A stretch of DNA of 5,705 nucleotides from Alphaproteobacteria bacterium (GCA_029881615.1 JAOUMF010000160.1:1-5705), one strand, 5' to 3'; shown: positions 1 to 5,383, counted from the stretch's first letter. Numbers and translations are program-made. Notes: generated from the sequence alone by a model not told the origin.

Positions 1-276
1 ACCAAGCTGGGCGCGGGTTTCCGCGTCGATATGGAGCGGCGGATCGATGGGGCGGCCAAGGTTGGCGCCCATCGCACGTCGATGCTGCAGGATCTGGAAA
101 AGGGCCGTGCGATCGAACTGGATGCGTTGCTGACCGCGGTGCAGGATCTGGGCCGGTTGTGCAAGGTGGAAACACCCAATATCGATATCGTGCTGGGACT
201 GACACAGCAACTGGGGCGTAGCCTGGGCGTCTATCCGGTATTTCCCGAGGCAGAATCGCCGACGGTTGCGGCATAG
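1..276 (+). CDS. Ketopantoate reductase (ApbA/PanE) family protein, C-terminal part
   Basis: This is the last 91 codons of a gene that begins left of the window; the frame is open from base 1 to TAG at 274-276. The stretch matches the C-terminal helical domain of 2-dehydropantoate 2-reductase, the NADPH enzyme that makes pantoate for coenzyme A. The family signature is visible as T-S-M-L-Q-D-L-E-K-G-R followed by I-E-L-D-A-L. The serine (codon at 79-81) and the glutamate 12 residues later (115-117) have the spacing of the conserved substrate-binding Ser and catalytic Glu of E. coli PanE (S244/E256). A later V-x-T-P-N-x-x-I-V segment is also typical. The N-terminal Rossmann domain is not in view. 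The ATG at 31 is internal, because homology extends through it. This family has many paralogues in catabolic clusters that do not make pantoate, so true PanE activity is unproven. Family assignment is firm, exact substrate is not. Confidence 0.85.
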   Translation, partial: TKLGAGFRVDMERRIDGAAKVGAHRTSMLQDLEKGRAIELDALLTAVQDLGRLCKVETPNIDIVLGLTQQLGRSLGVYPVFPEAESPTVAA

Positions 277-320
277 CAGCTTATACCGGCGTTATTGGCG
301 TCAAATTCATTCGATAATTG

Positions 321-330
321 TGGTATACCA
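321..330. promoter_or_regulatory. Perfect 10-bp palindrome TGGTATACCA, candidate GntR/FCD operator
   Basis: TGGTATACCA is a perfect inverted repeat 43 bases before the ATG of the regulator gene at 373. FCD-type GntR repressors commonly bind short palindromes with a TGGT...ACCA or GTATAC core, so autoregulation by the adjacent gene is the natural reading. A -10-like GATAAT lies at 313-318, immediately upstream, and would be occluded by binding here; no good -35 accompanies it. I did not see a second copy elsewhere in the window. The palindrome is seen; the operator role is inferred. Confidence 0.5.
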
Positions 331-343
331 GAGCCCACTGGGT

Positions 344-355
344 TGTTCGCGAACA
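344..355. repeat. 12-bp palindrome TGTTCGCGAACA, copy 1 (regulator leader)
   Basis: A perfect 12-base palindrome sits in the leader of the regulator gene, ending 3 bases before its ribosome binding site. The same 12-mer, with the same preceding T (13 identical bases), recurs at 995-1007 inside the 3' part of that gene. In RNA it could fold into a very short hairpin beside the ribosome binding site; in DNA it could be a protein site. Its centre is 24 bp from that of the 321-330 palindrome. Function unknown. Confidence 0.4.
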
Positions 356-358
356 GGC

Positions 359-364
359 GGAGAG
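359..364 (+). promoter_or_regulatory. Ribosome binding site fixing the regulator start at 373
   Basis: GGAGAG lies 8 bases before ATG 373. It supports that start over the in-frame TTG at 295, which has no comparable site and would translate through the 321-330 palindrome. Confidence 0.75.
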
Positions 365-372
365 AAGTATTC

Positions 373-1059
373 ATGTCGTCACAGCTGACCATTCCTACAT
401 TGCAGGCCAATGTCAGCCTGAAGGAAAAAACATACGATATCCTGAAAGAAGCGATCTGCAGGATGAATATCTATGCGCCTGATGCGCAGTTGCGGCTGGA
501 CGAACGGCAGCTTTCCGAACAGTTAGGCATCAGCCGTACGCCACTGCGCGAGGCACTGGTCCGGCTCGAACAGGAAGGGCTGGTCAATATCATTCCGCGG
601 CGCGGAATCTTCATTGTTCGCAAAACCAAGCGTGAAATCGTCGAATTGATTATCGTCTGGGCGGCTTTGGAAGGCATGGCCGCGCGCCTGGCGACGCAAA
701 ATGCGTCGGCCGAGGATATCGCGTCGTTACGTAAAATGTTTCCTGCATTCAGCACCGGCGATCAGCCCGCGAATATCGACGAATATTCTGAACGCAATAT
801 AGAATTTCACCAGACAATTCTGCGGCTTGGCGGTTGCGGGTTGCTGGTCGACATGGCCGATCAGCTGTTCCTGCATGTGCGAAGCATCCGCACACAAACC
901 ATTGGCGAGGCCGACCGTGCGACGCGTTCGGTCAAGGATCATCGACAGATCATCGAAGCCATCGAGGCGCGCGACACCGATCTTGCGGAACGCCTTGTTC
1001 GCGAACATGCGCTCGATCTTGCCGCGCATATCGACAAGAACGTCAGCTATCTGGACTGA
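373..1059 (+). CDS. GntR-family transcriptional regulator, FCD subfamily
   Basis: A 228-residue DNA-binding regulator, a normal length for the FadR/FCD branch of GntR. The N-terminal winged helix-turn-helix runs from about residue 14 to 84. It contains L-D-E-R-Q-L-S-E-Q-L-G-I-S-R-T-P-L-R-E-A-L (recognition helix, residues 42-62) and the wing ending P-R-R-G-I-F-I-V (75-82). The all-helical FCD ligand domain spans about 88-220. Its usual metal/carboxylate ligand set appears to be present: N142 and H146 (in E-R-N-I-E-F-H), H190 (K-D-H-R-Q-I) and H212 (R-E-H-A). Such proteins usually repress catabolic or transport operons and release DNA on binding an organic acid. The gene is convergent with the hydrolase/transporter operon, and its own upstream region carries a TGGTATACCA palindrome, so autoregulation is likely. 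Whether it also controls the facing operon is uncertain, since another regulator is divergent from that operon's promoter. Family call is firm; ligand and targets are unknown. Confidence 0.92.
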   Translation: MSSQLTIPTLQANVSLKEKTYDILKEAICRMNIYAPDAQLRLDERQLSEQLGISRTPLREALVRLEQEGLVNIIPRRGIFIVRKTKREIVELIIVWAALEGMAARLATQNASAEDIASLRKMFPAFSTGDQPANIDEYSERNIEFHQTILRLGGCGLLVDMADQLFLHVRSIRTQTIGEADRATRSVKDHRQIIEAIEARDTDLAERLVREHALDLAAHIDKNVSYLD

Positions 1060-1065
1060 TGGTAA

Positions 1066-1094
1066 TGGGGGGCGTTACTTGCCCCCCACTTTTA
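1066..1094 (+). terminator. Intrinsic terminator between convergent genes
   Basis: TGGGGGGC (1066-1073) pairs with GCCCCCCA (1081-1088) around a 7-base loop, followed by CTTTTA, 6 bases after the TGA of the regulator gene. The T-rich tail suits + strand termination. On the minus strand no T-run follows the stem, so the facing hydrolase operon gets at best a 3' stabilising stem. An outer inverted repeat, GGTAAT (1061-1066) with ATTACC (1095-1100), encloses the whole element and includes the hydrolase stop codon. Confidence 0.8.
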
Positions 1095-1095
1095 A

Positions 1096-1782
1096 TTACC
1101 CCAGTTGAATCCGGATTTCACCGATGCCGTCCACCCCGCCGGTGATGCGGTCACCGCGTTCGACCGGTCCGACGCCGGCTGGCGTTCCGGTCATGATCAG
1201 GTCGCCCGGCTTCAATTCCCAAAGGCTGGAACAATATTCGATAATTTCCGGCACCGACCAGATCAGCTGATTCAGGTCGCCTTCCTGGCGCAGATCGCCA
1301 TTGATGGCCAGCCATACCCTGCCTGAATCGGGATGTCCGATTTCCGAAGCCGGACGAATTGCCGAACAGGGTGCTGCATTGTCGAAGGCTTTGCCGGAAT
1401 CCCAGGGGCGGGCCATCTTCTTGGCCACGCCTTGCAGGTCGCGGCGCGTCAGGTCGATGCCGACCGCATAGCCATAGACATGGTCCAGCGCCTGGGCTGC
1501 CGGGATATTCACTCCCGCCTTGCCGATCGCCACCACCTGTTCGATTTCGTGATGCACATTGTCGGACGCCAGCGGATAGGGAATTTTCGAATCGTTCGCC
1601 ACGACCGCGTCGGCCGGTTTGCAGAAAAAGAAGGGCGGCTCGCGGTCGGGGTCATGCCCCATTTCGCGGGCATGTTCGGCGTAGTTCCGGCCGACGCAAT
1701 AAATGCGGTGGACTGGGAACCTGTCCGAGGTTCCTTCCACTTCGACGGTGGCCTGGGGTACGGCCGGGACAACAAAACTCAT
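1096..1782 (-). CDS. Fumarylacetoacetate hydrolase family protein (fumarylpyruvate/acylpyruvate hydrolase type)
   Basis: A 228-residue single-domain FAH-fold enzyme, resembling fumarylpyruvate hydrolase (NagK of gentisate breakdown) and FAHD1 rather than the larger tyrosine-pathway enzyme. C-V-G-R-N-Y-A-E-H-A-R-E-M (residues 29-41) holds the lid His/Glu pair H37 and E40, which match the FAHD1 catalytic pair. The divalent-metal ligands are E79 and E81 in H-H-E-I-E and D110 in V-G-I-D-L-T. K131 (G-K-A-F) and T-G-T-P-A-G-V-G (198-205) complete the active site. Known family reactions are C-C hydrolysis of fumarylpyruvate or acylpyruvates and decarboxylation of oxaloacetate; which applies here cannot be decided. 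It is the last gene of the minus-strand operon, 48 bases after the second permease. GGAGA lies 8 bases before ATG, supporting the start. Residue 82 is Gln where many relatives have Leu, probably minor. No dioxygenase or maleylpyruvate isomerase is in the window. Family firm; substrate inferred. Confidence 0.88.
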   Translation of the reverse strand: MSFVVPAVPQATVEVEGTSDRFPVHRIYCVGRNYAEHAREMGHDPDREPPFFFCKPADAVVANDSKIPYPLASDNVHHEIEQVVAIGKAGVNIPAAQALDHVYGYAVGIDLTRRDLQGVAKKMARPWDSGKAFDNAAPCSAIRPASEIGHPDSGRVWLAINGDLRQEGDLNQLIWSVPEIIEYCSSLWELKPGDLIMTGTPAGVGPVERGDRITGGVDGIGEIRIQLG

Positions 1783-1796
1783 TTGCGAATTCTCCG

Positions 1797-1814
1797 TTGG
1801 TCAATTTTGGTCAA
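1797..1814. repeat. Tandem TTGGTCAA direct repeat, 10-bp period, before the hydrolase gene
   Basis: TTGGTCAA occurs at 1797-1804 and again at 1807-1814, so the two copies lie on one helical face. They fill the gap between the second permease and the hydrolase, just upstream of the hydrolase ribosome binding site (GGAGA on the minus strand at 1791-1795). TTGGT cores are typical of FCD/GntR half-sites, and the TTGGT/ACCAA pentamer also recurs in the divergent promoter region at 5275-5367. It may be an internal regulatory site or an accidental duplication. Confidence 0.4.
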
Positions 1815-1830
1815 TAGGGTGAAATACAGT

Positions 1831-2586
1831 TTATTGCCGGGAAGCGGCATAATATTCGACTTTGCGCTCCAGCCAGGCAAGGAATTCAGCGATCAGGAAG
1901 GACAACGAGAATAGCACGAGCAGCACCGCCCAGAAATGCTTCATCAGAAAATTGGATGCGTAAATCTCGAACAGAGAGCCGAAACCGACGACCGAGATCA
2001 GTAGCTGACCGATGATCACGCCCTTGACGGCGCGGATGAAGCCGATGCGCACGCCGCCGAGAATTTCCGGCAGAGCTGCCCAGAAATAGATTTTGGTGAA
2101 GGCGTCGAAGCGCGAGGCACCGAAGGAATGCGCCATTTCAACCAGCGACGGGTTGATCTGCATAACGCCGGCCCGCGCGTTGAGCACGATGATCCAGATC
2201 GCGAACAGGGCGGTCGTGATGACGATCGCGGTAATGCCGAAACCGAACAGCACCATCAGCACCGGCACCAATGCGGTCAGCGGCGCGCTGAGGAATATGT
2301 TGACCCACGGCAGCAGAAGCTCGTCGATCAACCTGCTCTTGCCCATCAGAATGCCGACCGGGACGCCGATGACGATGGCCGCGGTCGTGCCAATCGCAAA
2401 GGCCTCGGCGGTTTCCCGCAGCGCCTTCAGAAACGCCGGTGTTCCCCCGATCTCCAGAAGGGTCGCGAAGATGGCCGACAGAGGCGGCAGAAAGAACGTC
2501 AATTCCAGTTGGCCGACGGTCTCCCACAGCAGACCCCACAGGATCAGGGAGGACATGTTTGGAAGCTGGTAGCCAAAAATCTTCAT
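1831..2586 (-). CDS. ABC transporter permease, TauC/SsuC type (second permease)
   Basis: A 251-residue inner-membrane protein of the binding-protein-dependent permease family that moves nitrate, sulfonate, taurine and related solutes. Hydrophobic segments are visible near residues 11-34 (weak), 60-81, 99-134 (probably two spans), 188-205 and 216-238. The cytoplasmic coupling (EAA) loop is at about 149-173, with E150-M-A, G156 and L172-P173, and is the contact for the ATPase. The gene starts 9 bases after the stop of the ATPase gene. Its ribosome binding site (GGAGT on the minus strand at 2598-2602) overlaps the ATPase stop codon, so translation is probably coupled. It differs clearly from the other permease in this operon, so the two likely form a heterodimeric channel. 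The + strand ORFs opposite it are antisense shadows. Family and role firm; transported solute unknown. Confidence 0.9.
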   Translation of the reverse strand: MKIFGYQLPNMSSLILWGLLWETVGQLELTFFLPPLSAIFATLLEIGGTPAFLKALRETAEAFAIGTTAAIVIGVPVGILMGKSRLIDELLLPWVNIFLSAPLTALVPVLMVLFGFGITAIVITTALFAIWIIVLNARAGVMQINPSLVEMAHSFGASRFDAFTKIYFWAALPEILGGVRIGFIRAVKGVIIGQLLISVVGFGSLFEIYASNFLMKHFWAVLLVLFSLSFLIAEFLAWLERKVEYYAASRQ

Positions 2587-2595
2587 GGGATACGA

Positions 2596-3366
2596 CTACT
2601 CCACGTACGACCTGAGCGAGGCCCAGATCTTGTCGACCAGGTCGAGATATTCAGGGTCGCGCCGGATGCTGTCGACGTCCTTGTTTCTGAACCCCTGTGG
2701 ACGGATGATCTCCGATACCCGGCTTGGGCGCGGCAGCAGGATCGCGACCTGGTCCGAGACGTAGACCGCTTCCTCGATCGAGTGGGTGACGAACAGGAAG
2801 GTCTTGTTCTCGTTCTGCACCAGGCCCAGCAAATCCTCCTGGAATTTGCGCCGGGTCTGCTCGTCAACGGCCGAGAAGGGCTCGTCCATCAACAGCACCT
2901 CGGCGTTGACGCTGAGCGCGCGGGCCAGCCCAACGCGCTGGCGCATGCCGCCGGACAGTTCGTGCGGGTAGCTATTCTCGAATCCCTTGAGGCCAACCGC
3001 GGCGATGTATTTCTCGGCGACCGCCTCGCGCTCGGACTTTGCGACGCCCCGTAATTCGAGCCCGAAGGCGACGTTGCGGATGGTGCTCGCCCAGGGCATC
3101 AGGGCGAAATCCTGAAACACGAACGCACGGTCGGGCCCGGGGCCGGAAACCGGCTGGCCATTGACCAGAACTTCACCGCTATTCGCGGGGAGCAGGCCGG
3201 CGATGATCTTCAGCAGTGTCGTCTTCCCGCAGCCGGATGGTCCCAGAAGCGACGTCAACTGCCCTTTGGGGAAATCAAGGGACAGGTCGCGCAATGCCTC
3301 GACGTCTCCATAGTTCTTGTAGACGTTGCGGACCGCGACGGCGTTCTCGGTAATCGTTGTATTCAT
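2596..3366 (-). CDS. ABC transporter ATP-binding protein, SsuB/TauB type
   Basis: A 256-residue nucleotide-binding subunit that powers import through the two adjacent permeases. All ABC motifs are intact: Walker A G-P-S-G-C-G-K-T (residues 42-49), Q-loop Q85 in F-V-F-Q-D-F, signature L-S-G-G-M-R-Q-R (137-144), Walker B L-L-M-D-E-P (158-163), D-loop S-A-V-D (165-168) and switch histidine H195 in V-T-H-S. The L-M-P-W element after the Q-loop is typical of the nitrate/sulfonate/taurine subgroup. I chose ATG at 3366 (protein begins M-N-T-T-I). The frame stays open to 3447, but that would overlap the upstream permease by 50 bases and add a non-homologous basic N-terminus. The gap to the permease stop is 31 bases, with a modest AGAGA ribosome site about 8 bases before ATG. 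The gene lies between the two permease genes. Family call is very secure; substrate is not encoded in this subunit. Confidence 0.95.
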   Translation of the reverse strand: MNTTITENAVAVRNVYKNYGDVEALRDLSLDFPKGQLTSLLGPSGCGKTTLLKIIAGLLPANSGEVLVNGQPVSGPGPDRAFVFQDFALMPWASTIRNVAFGLELRGVAKSEREAVAEKYIAAVGLKGFENSYPHELSGGMRQRVGLARALSVNAEVLLMDEPFSAVDEQTRRKFQEDLLGLVQNENKTFLFVTHSIEEAVYVSDQVAILLPRPSRVSEIIRPQGFRNKDVDSIRRDPEYLDLVDKIWASLRSYVE

Positions 3367-3397
3367 ATTCAATTCTCTGTTGAAACGGATTGGTCTG

Positions 3398-4171
3398 TCA
3401 GTCCGAAACCAGCGTCTTGCGATTACCCTTGAACAGGAAACCTTCAAGGCGCTCCAGCAGGTTCAGGAAGAGGACGGCGAGAACGATAATCGAAGCGATC
3501 GCCGCATACATGCTCGGATAATCGGCGATTGAGCGGCTGTAACTGATGATGTCACCAACCCCGGTTGGGGTGATCTTCAACTCGGCGAGAATTGCCCCGA
3601 TGAATCCGGCCGAGACGCCGAGGCGCAGCCCTGCAAAGATGACCGGCGATGCCGACGGCAGGATGATCTTGAGAATGATGTCGCGCCGGGTGCCCAGGAA
3701 CGCCTTTCCCATTTCGATGAGGGAGACCGACGTATTCCGCACCGCGCCGGCGGTGTTCAGAACGATGACTGGCATCGCCATGATACAGACGACGAAGACC
3801 TTCGATGTCAGTCCGATGCCATAGGCCATGACCAGTAATGGAATCAGCGCCGCCAGCGGGGCTGTCTGCATGACCACGAATATCGGCGAGACCAGCCAGT
3901 CGAAGGCCCGGTTCAAACCAATCCACAGGCCGATGGCGATCCCGAAGAACCCTGAGATCAGCACGCCGATGACGAGCGGCTTCAGCGTTTCCGCATAGGC
4001 CCTGAACATCGATCCATCCATGATGAGCACCCAGAAGGCGGCCAGGGATTCGAAGAATGTCGGAAAGGCGAAGCTCACGGGAATGCGCCCGGCAATCTCC
4101 CAGGCTCCGAACATGAAAATCGCGGAGCACAGTTTCAGTATGACGGCTCGATGGCGAGTGAACATTTGCAT
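3398..4171 (-). CDS. ABC transporter permease, TauC/SsuC type (first permease)
   Basis: A 257-residue inner-membrane permease subunit. Hydrophobic spans are visible near residues 9-28, 64-86, 96-119, 123-140, about 174-192 and 221-240. The EAA coupling loop is at 152-172, with E153-M-G, G160 and L171-P172. The start is uncertain: the frame is open to a TTG at 4192, but that codon is only 2 bases from the foot of a strong hairpin (4195-4222) and has no ribosome site. ATG 4171 and ATG 4165 are both plausible; a weak CCGGA precedes them and its spacing fits 4165 slightly better. It is the second gene of the operon, following the binding-protein gene after an 85-base gap that holds the hairpin. 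It is a clear paralogue of the permease at 1831-2586 but low in identity to it, consistent with a heterodimeric channel. Solute unknown. Confidence 0.9.
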   Translation of the reverse strand: MQMFTRHRAVILKLCSAIFMFGAWEIAGRIPVSFAFPTFFESLAAFWVLIMDGSMFRAYAETLKPLVIGVLISGFFGIAIGLWIGLNRAFDWLVSPIFVVMQTAPLAALIPLLVMAYGIGLTSKVFVVCIMAMPVIVLNTAGAVRNTSVSLIEMGKAFLGTRRDIILKIILPSASPVIFAGLRLGVSAGFIGAILAELKITPTGVGDIISYSRSIADYPSMYAAIASIIVLAVLFLNLLERLEGFLFKGNRKTLVSD

Positions 4172-4185
4172 ATCCGGAAAGTCAG

Positions 4186-4222
4186 AAAACAAGGCCGGCG
4201 GAGCGGATATCCGCTCCGCCGG
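4186..4222 (-). terminator. Strong intra-operon hairpin with T-rich tail (attenuator or 3' stabiliser)
   Basis: Bases 4195-4222 are a perfect 28-base palindrome, CCGGCGGAGCGGAT paired with its exact reverse complement. As minus-strand RNA it is a 12-bp GC-rich stem with an AUAU tip, or up to 14 bp counting the tip. On the minus strand it is followed by CCTTGTTTTCT (4194-4184), a fair intrinsic terminator tail. It lies 34 bases after the stop of the binding-protein gene and 23 bases before the first permease ATG. Partial termination, or protection of the upstream mRNA, would give more binding protein than membrane complex, a common need in such importers. The tail on the + strand (GTATTAATCG) is not T-rich, so orientation is minus. 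Confidence 0.8.
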
Positions 4223-4256
4223 TATTAATCGTTGTTCTTGTTATTGATCGCTGATC

Positions 4257-5237
4257 TTATTTCGTGGCTTTGTTCAGCGGCTCGAAATACCAGAAGTCCT
4301 CAGGGTTCAGGCTCGCCGGGTCGCCCTGCAGTTGCCCGGCCTTCGAGTACCATTCCAGGTCCGCCTTCGCGGCCTTCATGCCGCCGCCGTTCGGGTCGTA
4401 GAGTCCGCCCTCGATCGCTTCCTGGAAGAAACCATCGAGCCCGTCCAGCACCTCTTTGGGAAGCTGGCCAATGGGGCCGTTCGGATCCGTCTCGCGTTTG
4501 ACCATGGTCGGATCCTTGTGCATATCGCGATACACGCCGACCAGCGCCGTGACGAAGATATCCACCGCCTCGCTGTTCTTCTTCATCCAGTCGAGATTGG
4601 CAAACAGGGCCTCGTCGCTGGCATCGACATCGAACATCGGCAGGACGTTGAACTTGTCGCCCGCAATCTTCATGAGCTTGTTCTTGTTCGACAGGTCGAC
4701 GATGGTCGCATCGGTCTGGCCCGCCATCAGCGCCGCGACGCGGTTGGACGAACCTGGCACGTAGGAGCGTTTGCCGAACTTGATGCCAAGCTTGTCTTCG
4801 ATGACATTGGCGATCGAGTCGGTGCCGCCGCCGCGCGAATGCAGCATGATCGGCTCACCGTTCAGATGTTCGAGCTTCGAGTATTTCTTTGACGAGACGG
4901 GGAAGAATTTCAGCTTGGACATCTGAAAGATGATCCGCACCGGCGCCTTGGAGCGCTGCATCACCGAATAGGGCGTGCCGAAGCCGATATCCATCTGGCC
5001 GCTCAGGATCGCCTGGATCGCGAGTTCCTCGTCGGCAAACGCGGTCCATTCAAAATCGAGGCCCATCTTCTTCGCCCGATCCAGCGCCACGAATATATGG
5101 GCGAGTTCGTCGGACGGCGGCTCGGCGAGCGCGATCCGAAGTTTCTCGGCCTGGGCCGACGTCGCCACGCCGAAAAGCGTGGCCGCCATCACCATCGCCG
5201 CGATTGCATGCGCAGCCCGCGCAAACAAATGTTTCAT
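4257..5237 (-). CDS. ABC transporter substrate-binding protein, NMT1/SsuA (nitrate/sulfonate/taurine) type
   Basis: A 326-residue periplasmic binding protein, first gene of the operon. The Sec signal peptide has a basic start (K2, R7), a hydrophobic core (about 8-25) and a signal peptidase I site A-x-A at A28-Q-A30, giving a mature protein starting E31-K-L-R-I. The two-lobed NMT1/THI5-like fold is recognisable from A-I-Q-A-I-L-S-G-Q-M-D-I-G-F-G (residues 73-87), the lobe-2 segment L-H-S-R-G-G-G-T-D-S (132-141) and A-A-L-M-A-G-Q-T-D-A-T-I-V-D (168-181). No lipobox is present, so it is soluble rather than lipid-anchored. ATG 5237 is chosen because GGGAGGA lies 6 bases upstream and the signal peptide begins there; the longer frame to 5291 would spoil the signal peptide and cover the promoter. 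Relatives bind alkanesulfonates, taurine, pyrimidine precursors, phthalates or other small anions; the ligand here is not identifiable. The hydrolase at the operon end hints at an organic acid or aromatic-derived solute. Confidence 0.9.
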   Translation of the reverse strand: MKHLFARAAHAIAAMVMAATLFGVATSAQAEKLRIALAEPPSDELAHIFVALDRAKKMGLDFEWTAFADEELAIQAILSGQMDIGFGTPYSVMQRSKAPVRIIFQMSKLKFFPVSSKKYSKLEHLNGEPIMLHSRGGGTDSIANVIEDKLGIKFGKRSYVPGSSNRVAALMAGQTDATIVDLSNKNKLMKIAGDKFNVLPMFDVDASDEALFANLDWMKKNSEAVDIFVTALVGVYRDMHKDPTMVKRETDPNGPIGQLPKEVLDGLDGFFQEAIEGGLYDPNGGGMKAAKADLEWYSKAGQLQGDPASLNPEDFWYFEPLNKATK

Positions 5238-5243
5238 GATTAT

Positions 5244-5250
5244 TCCTCCC
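5244..5250 (-). promoter_or_regulatory. Strong ribosome binding site for the binding-protein gene
   Basis: The minus strand reads GGGAGGA six bases before the ATG at 5237, the strongest ribosome site in the window. It fixes the start and fits high expression of a periplasmic binding protein. Confidence 0.85.
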
Positions 5251-5274
5251 AGAATGGTTGTGGTTATTTTCGAT

Positions 5275-5307
5275 AAACCAATTGTGATCAATCTAGGGCT
5301 TTGGTTT
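5275..5307. promoter_or_regulatory. Inverted AAACCAA/TTGGTTT pair, candidate operator of the transporter operon
   Basis: AAACCAA (5275-5281) and its exact reverse complement TTGGTTT (5301-5307) are 19 bases apart, bracketing the predicted -10 box and start site of the minus-strand promoter. The ACCAA/TTGGT core is the kind of half-site used by FCD-type GntR regulators such as the one encoded at 5384. Between the arms is ATTGTGATCAAT (5281-5292), itself an inverted ATTG/CAAT pair. Confidence 0.5.
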
Positions 5308-5319
5308 CGAGAGAGTCAA
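5290..5319 (-). promoter_or_regulatory. Predicted sigma-70-type promoter of the transporter operon
   Basis: On the minus strand TTGACT (5314-5319) is a 5/6 match to the -35 box. TAGATT (5290-5295) is a 4/6 match to the -10 box, with an 18-base spacer. The start site would fall near 5283, giving a leader of about 46 bases before the ATG at 5237. One AAACCAA-type heptamer (5301-5307) lies in the spacer and another (5275-5281) at the predicted start site, as expected for a repressed promoter. Confidence 0.55.
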
Positions 5320-5321
5320 GC

Positions 5322-5350
5322 TTTACTCATTGATCTTATGTCTCTATTAC
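5322..5350 (+). promoter_or_regulatory. Predicted promoter of the divergent GntR gene
   Basis: TTTACT (5322-5327) and TATTAC (5345-5350) are each 4/6 matches to the -35 and -10 boxes, with an ideal 17-base spacer. The start site would be near 5357, about 27 bases before ATG 5384. It faces away from the operon promoter; the two -35 boxes are only 2 bases apart. Confidence 0.4.
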
Positions 5351-5367
5351 AAACCAAGGAAAACCAA
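5351..5367. promoter_or_regulatory. Tandem AAACCAA repeat, 10-bp period, candidate autoregulatory operator
   Basis: AAACCAA occurs at 5351-5357 and 5361-5367, exactly one helical turn apart, at the predicted start site of the regulator gene at 5384. The second copy extends to AAACCAATTG (5361-5370), identical over 10 bases to the copy at 5275-5284. Binding here by the encoded regulator would give negative autoregulation. Confidence 0.5.
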
Positions 5368-5383
5368 TTGAAAGATTGATTTA

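Noticed and set aside
295..372. TTG-started N-terminal extension of the first GntR regulator
   Set aside because: No ribosome site at 295, a good GGAGAG before ATG 373, and the extension would translate through a likely operator.
1096..1782. Naming the hydrolase as the gentisate-pathway fumarylpyruvate hydrolase (nagK)
   Set aside because: The active-site motifs fit equally well with acylpyruvate hydrolase or oxaloacetate decarboxylase, and no gentisate dioxygenase or maleylpyruvate isomerase is present in the window.
1783..1830. Minus-strand TTGACC as a -35 box for a separate hydrolase promoter
   Set aside because: TTGACC occurs twice as part of the tandem repeat, but no acceptable -10 box follows at 16-18 bases before the start codon.
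2128..3054. Long + strand open frame (308 residues) opposite the second permease and the ATPase
   Set aside because: Its predicted product is a low-complexity run of Q, R, D, H and G without domain features, and it lies antisense to two genes with complete family motifs; it is a GC-bias shadow.
3390..3411. TTGGT...AAACCA inverted pair at the permease/ATPase junction
   Set aside because: The match is imperfect and only one arm is intergenic; no nearby promoter-like boxes, so it is probably chance.
3367..3447. Upstream extension of the ATPase gene
   Set aside because: It would overlap the permease gene by 50 bases and add a basic, non-family N-terminus; ATG 3366 with a short leader before the first beta strand fits the family.
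4332..4892. + strand open frame (186 residues) opposite the binding-protein gene
   Set aside because: Antisense to a well-supported gene, no ribosome site or recognisable fold; shadow frame.
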